A stretch of DNA of 64,000 nt from CAVSCD01 sp963726335 (GTDB taxonomy: Bacteria; Acidobacteriota; Aminicenantia; Aminicenantales; UBA8522), in NCBI GenBank assembly GCA_963726335.1, contig CAVSCD010000010.1, positions 572,117 through 636,116 of the forward strand. Reading direction: 5' to 3'. A model generated the notes under the pieces. It ran no database searches. It worked only from the letters and a program-made list of their open reading frames with translations, and was not told the DNA's origin. Positions within the stretch are counted from its first letter, which is position 1; every line of letters begins with the position of its first letter. Of the stretch, positions 59,003 to 64,000 are shown piece by piece. The position numbers and the translations under genes were made by a program.

Positions 59003-59100
59003 GCGGCTCGAACGGGCCGCTGGATCAACCAGCAGCCCGTTCGAGATAAACCTTCAATATTCGAGCGCCCGCACGGACTATTTCCGGGGGAGGTCAAGAA

Positions 59101-60138
59101 ATGCTCAGGGAACTCCTGACATGGGTTGATCCGGCATGGCCTCTGGTGCTCCTGGCAGTGGGTGTTCTCGCTGCCGGCTTGGCGGCCGCGACGACGGTTC
59201 AGGCCGCCGACCCCCTGCCTTCGTGGAACGACACGACGGCGAAAAAGGCCATCGTCGAGTTTATCAAGAAAGTCACAACAGAAGGCTCGCCGGACTTCGT
59301 GCCGGCCGCCGAGCGCATCGCCGTGTTCGACAACGACGGCACTCTCTGGAGCGAGAGGCCCGTGGCTTTTCAGGCGGCCTTTACGCTCGATCGCATCAAA
59401 GCGCTCGCGCCGAAGCATCCGGAGTGGAAGGAGCAGGAGCCCTTCGCTTCGCTGCTCAAGGGCGACCTCAAGGCGGCGCTCGCGGGCGGCGAGCGGTCCG
59501 TTCTCCAGGTCCTCATGGCCACGCACGCCGGCATGACGACCGATGAATTTACGAAGATCGTTGAAGATTGGATCGGGGCGGCCAGGCATCCGAAAACCGG
59601 CCGGCTCTACACGGAAATGGTCTATCAGCCGATGCTCGAGCTCCTCGCCTGCCTGCGGGCCAACGGCTTCAAGACTTTCATCGTCTCGGGCGGCGGCATC
59701 GATTTCATGCGGCCGTGGGCGGAGAAGGTTTACAACATCCCCCCCGAGCAGGTTATCGGCAGCCGTATCAAAACGAAGTACGAAATCCGGGACGGAAAAC
59801 CCGTACTCGTCCGGCTGCCCGAGATGAACTTCCTTGACGACGGGCCCGGCAAGCCCGTCGGCATCCACACGCACATCGGACGGCGTCCGATCGCCGCCTT
59901 CGGCAACTCCGACGGCGACCACCAGATGCTCCAATGGACGGCCGCGGGCAGCGGAGCCCGCTTCATGTGTCTCATCCACCACACCGATGCCGAGCGCGAG
60001 TGGGCTTATGACAAGACGTCTTCCATCGGCAGCCTCGACAAGGCGCTCGACGAAGCGAAGGCGAGAGGCTGGACGGTCGTCAGCATGAAGGACGATTGGA
60101 ACCGTGTTTTCCCGTTCGAGGCACCGAAGGCTCCCTGA
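59101..60138 (+). CDS. Exported HAD-family phosphatase (SerB-like)
   Basis: The 345-residue protein begins with a hydrophobic signal or anchor (WPLVLLAVGVLAAGLAAATT, then QAAD). HAD motifs: nucleophile Asp in IAVFDNDGTLWSERPV, motif II Ser in TFIVSGGGIDFMRPW, motif III Lys in RIKTKYEIRDG and motif IV in RPIAAFGNSDGDHQMLQW. The cap insertion (~95-165) is alpha-helical, as in phosphoserine-phosphatase-like enzymes. It should remove phosphate from a periplasmic small molecule; substrate unknown. GGGAGG precedes the ATG. Possibly in one unit with the maturase and sulfatase downstream. Confidence 0.86.
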   Translation: MLRELLTWVDPAWPLVLLAVGVLAAGLAAATTVQAADPLPSWNDTTAKKAIVEFIKKVTTEGSPDFVPAAERIAVFDNDGTLWSERPVAFQAAFTLDRIKALAPKHPEWKEQEPFASLLKGDLKAALAGGERSVLQVLMATHAGMTTDEFTKIVEDWIGAARHPKTGRLYTEMVYQPMLELLACLRANGFKTFIVSGGGIDFMRPWAEKVYNIPPEQVIGSRIKTKYEIRDGKPVLVRLPEMNFLDDGPGKPVGIHTHIGRRPIAAFGNSDGDHQMLQWTAAGSGARFMCLIHHTDAEREWAYDKTSSIGSLDKALDEAKARGWTVVSMKDDWNRVFPFEAPKAP

Positions 60139-60233
60139 TGAACAAGAATACGAAAATCTCTAGGAACATGACGGTATTGGCCCTGAGGAGGTAACCCACG
60201 CCTCAATCTGAAGTCCCGCAGGCTTTTCATGTC

Positions 60234-61502
60234 ATGGCCAAGCCCACGGGGTCGGCCTGCAATCTCCGTTGCGACTACTGCTTCTTCCTGAAGAAAGCGG
60301 GACTCTACCCGGGAAGCCGTTTCCGGATGCCGGATGAGGTGCACGAAGCTTACATCCGGCAGCTACTCGAAGCCCACCAAGTCCCGCAGATAACGGTCGC
60401 CTGGCAGGGCGGCGAGCCGACCCTCATGGGGCTCGACTTCTTCAAGCGGTCGGTCGATCTCCAGAAAAAATACCAGAAACCGGGCACCCGGATCGAAAAC
60501 TCCTTCCAGACGAACGGCATCCTCCTCGACGACGAATGGTGCCGGTTCTTTCACGACAACGGCTGGCTCGTCGGGCTGAGCCTCGACGGCCCCAAGACGC
60601 TTCACGACCGCTATCGGAAAGATCAGGGAGGTCACGGGACCTTCGACCGGGTCCTGGCGGCGGCCCGCCGGCTCCAGGCTCATCAGGTGGAATTCAACAT
60701 CTTATGCACCGTGAACTCGATAAACTCCGAGCACCCTCTGGATGTCTACCGGTTTTTCAGGGACGAGCTGGGGACCCACTACATCCAGTTCATCCCCATC
60801 GTCGAGCGTGACAATGACACCGGCTACCAGGAAGGCAACAGGGTCACGGACAGGTCCGTGCGACCCGAGCCGTGGGGGCGTTTCCTGATCGAGATCTTTG
60901 ATGAGTGGTTGAAAAAGGATGTCGGCGACACCTTCGTCCTCAACTTCGACGGCGCCCTGGCCGGCTGGCTCGACATGGCGGGGACGGTCTGCATCTTCGG
61001 GCCCACCTGCGGCCTCGGCCTGGCCCTCGAGCATAACGGAGACCTTTATTCGTGCGATCACTTTGTCGAGCCCAACTATCTCCTCGGGAACATCCTCGAG
61101 ACTCCCCTGGTCGAACTCGTGGCGTCGGAGAAGCAGGTGAAGTTCGGGCAGGACAAGAAGGATACTTTGCCCCAGACCTGTAAAGATTGCGAATTCCTGC
61201 GCGTCTGCCACGGCGAATGCCCCAAGAACCGTTTCGTCGAGGCGCCCGGCGGAGGGCCGGCCCTGAATTATCTCTGCGCGGGGTATAAGGCTTTCTTCAA
61301 GCACGCCGACAAAGCCATGCGGATCATGGCCGACCTGCTGCGCCAGAACCGTCCGGCCGCCGAAGTCATGGCCGTCCTGGCCGGAAAGGGAACCGACGCT
61401 CAAAGCCAAACCGGCCGGAGCCGGGGAGAAATGATCCCTGCCCCTGCGGCAGCGGAAAAAAGTTTAAAAAATGTCACGGTCAGTAAGGCGGTAAATCCTT
61501 AG
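60234..61502 (+). CDS. Anaerobic sulfatase-maturating enzyme (radical SAM, anSME)
   Basis: It converts the active-site Cys or Ser of sulfatases to formylglycine without oxygen. The cluster motif is GSACNLRCDYCFFLKKAG (CX3CX2C), followed by VAWQGGEPTLMGLDFF, NSFQTNGILLDDEWCRFF, VGLSLDGPKTLHDRYRK, and a SPASM tail with TCGLGLALEHNGDLYSCDHF, CKDCEFLRVCHGECPKNRF. All eight or so accessory cysteines are present. The first ATG in frame is 60234, but it has no ribosome site. A perfect AGGAGGT precedes an ACG at 60198 that would give (M)PQSEVPQAFHVMAKPTG, the usual N-terminus. ACG is either a rare start or a sequencing error for ATG. The C-terminal ~45 residues are a weakly conserved extension. The substrate is presumably the sulfatase next door. 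Confidence 0.92.
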   Translation: MAKPTGSACNLRCDYCFFLKKAGLYPGSRFRMPDEVHEAYIRQLLEAHQVPQITVAWQGGEPTLMGLDFFKRSVDLQKKYQKPGTRIENSFQTNGILLDDEWCRFFHDNGWLVGLSLDGPKTLHDRYRKDQGGHGTFDRVLAAARRLQAHQVEFNILCTVNSINSEHPLDVYRFFRDELGTHYIQFIPIVERDNDTGYQEGNRVTDRSVRPEPWGRFLIEIFDEWLKKDVGDTFVLNFDGALAGWLDMAGTVCIFGPTCGLGLALEHNGDLYSCDHFVEPNYLLGNILETPLVELVASEKQVKFGQDKKDTLPQTCKDCEFLRVCHGECPKNRFVEAPGGGPALNYLCAGYKAFFKHADKAMRIMADLLRQNRPAAEVMAVLAGKGTDAQSQTGRSRGEMIPAPAAAEKSLKNVTVSKAVNP

Positions 61503-61568
61503 CGGCGAAGGGAAGCCTTCCCCGGCCGACCTTCGACGCTGGAGATAAATAGAAAAAGGAGGTTCAGG

Positions 61569-63924
61569 ATGGCACTCAAAGAGTATAAACCGGGGACTGC
61601 GTTTACCGGGGTCATCGGGCGAACGGTTGACGTCTCACAGCCCGCCTGGCCCCAGCCGCTCCGCGCCAAGGAGGGCGCGCCGAATGTCCTGTTCATCGTC
61701 CAGGACGACACGGGTTTCGGCCAGATGGGCTGCTACGGCAGCCCCATCGACACGCCGAACATCGACAGCCTGGCGAAAAACGGGCTGCTCTTCAACAGCA
61801 TGCACACGACGGCGCTCTGTTCGCCCACGCGCTCGTGCATCCTGACCGGCCGCAACCACCATTCCAATGCGATGTCCTGCATCACCGAAGGATCGACCGG
61901 CTTCCCCGGCGGCAACGGTTACATCCCGTTCGAGAACGGATTCCTGTCGGAGATCCTGCTCCAGCACGGCTACAACACCTTTGCCCTGGGCAAGTGGCAT
62001 CTCACCCCGGCCACCGAGTTTACTGGAGCTGGGCCCTACGACCGCTGGCCGCTGGGCCGCGGGTTCGAGCGGTTCTACGGGTTTCTCGGCGCCGACACGC
62101 ACCAGTACTACCCGGACCTGACCTACGACAACCACGCGGTCGACCAGCCCAAGACGCCCGAGGAGGGCTATCACTTCACCGAGGACATCACGGACAAGGC
62201 GATCAGCTTCATCGCCGACGCCAAGCAGAACGCGCCGAACAAGCCGTTCTTCATGTACTTCTGCCCGGGCGCCGCGCATGCGCCCCACCATGCACCCAAG
62301 GAGTGGGCGGATAAGTACAAGGGCAAGTTCGATATGGGCTGGGACAAGTACAGGGAGATGGTTTTCGAACGCCAGAAGAAACTGGGGATCGTCCCTCAGG
62401 ACGCCGAGCTTTCGCGCCACGACCCCGATGTCAAGCCGTGGGACAACTGCACGCCCGAGGAGAAGAAGCTCTATGCCCGGATGATGGAGGTGTTCGCGGG
62501 ATTCCTCTCCCACACGGACTATCACTACGGACGCCTGTTCACGTTCCTGAAAGAGATCGGCGAGTGGGACAACACGATCATCATGTTCATCTCCGACAAC
62601 GGCGCCAGCCCCGAGGGCGGCCCGGCCGGCTCGGTCAACGAGAACCTCTTTTTCAACTCGGTACCCGAATCCCTGGAAGACAACTTGAAGGCCCTGCCCG
62701 ACCTCGGCGGACCGAAATACTACAACCATTACGCGTGGGGCTGGACCTGGGCCGGCAACACTCCCTTCCGCCGCTGGAAGCGGGAGACCTACCGGGGCGG
62801 CATCAGCGACCCGTTCATCGTCCACTGGCCCAAGGGCATCAAGGCCAAGGGCGAGGTCCGAACGCAGTACGCCCACGCCATCGACATGGTCCCGACCGTC
62901 CTCGAGCTTCTGGGGATCGAGCCCCCGGCGAATATCCGGGGGGTCACCCAATCGCCGATCGAGGGCCTGAGCCTGGCCCATGCCCTGGACAACGCCCAGT
63001 CGCCGACCAGGCACGTCACGCAGTATTTCGAGATGATGGGCCACCGCTCCATTTATCATGACGGCTGGCGGGCGGTCTGCCCGTGGCCGGGGCCGTCGTT
63101 CACCGAAGCCGAAAAGCCGTTTGGCGAGCCCATTCCGGCAGCCACCCTCACCGAGCTCGACGCGAATCACTGGGAGCTCTATCACGTGGCCGAGGATTTC
63201 GCCGAGAACCACAACGTGGCCGCCCAAAACAGGGCCAAATTGATCGAAATGGTGGCCCAGTGGTACGTCGAGGCGGGCAAGTACAAGGTCCTGCCCGTGG
63301 ACGGCCGCGTCATGCTCCGGGCCATGGACGAGCGCCCCCAGATCGCGGTCGACCGCAATAGCTACACGTTTTACCCAAACACGCAGCCGATGTCGGGGGC
63401 AGCCGGCACGGCCACGCTGAACCGGCCGCACAGCATCACCGCCGATGCAGAGATCCCCAAGGAAGGGGCCGAGGGCGTGCTGTTTTCGGTCGGGGGCGTC
63501 GATGGGGGATACTCCTTCTACGTCAAGGAGGGGAAGCTGTGCTATGTCCATAATTATGTCGGGAAGGAGATCATGATCGTCCGGTCCAAGGACGAACGTG
63601 CCTGCGGGACGCCATGAGCTGAGGTTCGAGTTCGAGCCGACGGGAAAGCCCGATATCCGGGCCGGCAAAGGGTCGCCCGGCCGGGCCCAGCTCTATATCG
63701 ACAAGAAGCTGGTGGGCCAGATCGAGATGGCCGTTACGACTCCCATGTCATACGGATTGGGCGGCGGCATGGCGGTCGGTGCCGACGTGGGCTCGCCCGT
63801 CACGTCCGATTATAAGGCGCCGTTCCCGTTCACCGGCAAGCTCTATAAGGTTACGTTGGACGTCAGCGGCCAGTTGATCGTGGACGACGAGCTGGCCATG
63901 CGGAAGATCATGGCCCGGCAATAA
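61569..63924 (+). CDS. Cys-type arylsulfatase family protein, frameshifted near the C-terminus
   Basis: S1-family sulfatase: NVLFIVQDDTGFGQMGCYGS (metal Asp pair), TTALCSPTRSCILTGRNHH with the CxPxR motif at Cys84 (formylglycine precursor), ALGKWHLTPATEF, MYFCPGAAHAPHHAP, IIMFISDNGASPEGG and the C-terminal subdomain to RAMDERPQIAVDRNSYTFYP. The frame reaches 63617 but breaks near 63596. A one-base slip restores VPAGRHELRFEFEPTGKPDI and a beta-rich end (PFTGKLYKVTLDVSGQLIVD) to the stop at 63924, so the full product is about 785 residues; the span is 3n+1. No signal peptide is seen, so it may act in the cytosol or the start may be misread. It is matched to the anSME upstream (66-base gap). Substrate not known. 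Confidence 0.9.
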
Positions 63925-63956
63925 AACCAAATCCCACGGGGGGAGGAGAAAAAACC

Positions 63957-64000
63957 ATGAAAGAACACGACAAGATCGGGCGGCAATGCCTGCCCATTCC
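63957..64000 (+). CDS. Start of another protein, truncated at the window edge
   Basis: An ATG at 63957 preceded by GGGGAGGAG opens MKEHDKIGRQCLPIP, cut after 14 codons. Too little to identify, but spacing and site support translation. It may belong to the sulfatase unit. Confidence 0.5.
   Translation, partial: MKEHDKIGRQCLPI

Noticed and set aside
61635..63668. A 677-codon reverse-strand open frame over the sulfatase gene
   Set aside because: Antisense shadow of a strongly supported S1 sulfatase; composition is typical of high-GC shadow frames.

Overview
The window is 64 kb of high-GC (roughly 62-66% by eye), gene-dense bacterial chromosome. The mix of genes suggests an uncultured Acidobacteriota/Aminicenantota-type Gram-negative heterotroph: a DUF5916 outer-membrane protein, a Ser/Thr kinase fused to an FGE-type domain, LemA/TPM proteins, several outer-membrane beta-barrels, secreted glycosidase/lyase-like proteins, Gfo/Idh/MocA oxidoreductases and a sulfatase with its radical-SAM maturase. 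The lineage is inferred; I could not run a search. No rRNA, tRNA, CRISPR array, prophage or intact transposase was seen.

Layout. 1-2.1 kb (minus): edge-truncated glycosidase-like gene and a secreted GLW-repeat protein. 2.3-6.6 kb (minus): carAB. 6.7-15.5 kb: Tat-exported isomerase-like protein, DUF5916 outer-membrane protein, DUF4838 secreted protein (minus), tandem metallo-beta-lactamase protein. 15.5-21.5 kb (plus): six tightly packed genes (methyltransferase/acyltransferase fusion, radical SAM-SPASM, CrtC/lipocalin-like, PAP2, ABC ATPase, ABC permease). This is my best candidate for an undescribed system, probably making, remodelling or exporting an apolar lipid. 21.5-29.7 kb (plus): an eight-gene operon aroF-aroB-aroD-aroE/K-aroA-aroC-pheA-tyrA that encodes the whole route from DAHP to prephenate and on towards Phe and Tyr, nearly every junction overlapping. 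29.8-36.1 kb: heparinase II/III-like lyase (minus), solitary ABC ATPase, large secreted glycosidase-like protein. 36.3-38.2 kb: lemA and two TPM-domain genes. 38.3-46.5 kb: molybdopterin oxidoreductase, secreted unknown, formamidase, acyl-CoA ligase fragment, two Gfo/Idh/MocA enzymes, a C45 acyltransferase and a broken sugar isomerase. 46.6-52.3 kb (minus): vapBC, a kinase-FGE-hydrolase fusion, a BCAT-like aminotransferase and a SYLF-domain lipoid-binding protein. 52.5-59.0 kb: two paralogous beta-barrels, a porin, a radical SAM protein, a small periplasmic protein and another outer-membrane protein. 59.1-64.0 kb (plus): HAD phosphatase, anaerobic sulfatase maturase, Cys-type sulfatase and the start of one more gene.

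Two cross-cutting observations matter to a reader. First, at least eight genes are interrupted by single-base frameshifts after which the same protein family continues in another frame (GLW-repeat gene, carB twice, DUF4838 gene, formamidase, C45 gene, sugar isomerase, one beta-barrel, the small periplasmic gene, the sulfatase). The simplest explanation is uncorrected assembly indels, not gene decay, so I give full-length coordinates and note each break. Second, a short palindromic repeat with core ATTCGGAACATGTCCCGAAT occurs between genes at 43.1 kb and, almost unchanged, inside the coding sequence of the kinase at 50.4 kb.

Many promoters read as TTGACA-N17/18-TATAAT variants, often with a TAGAAT -10 box, so an ordinary sigma-70-like factor serves most units.
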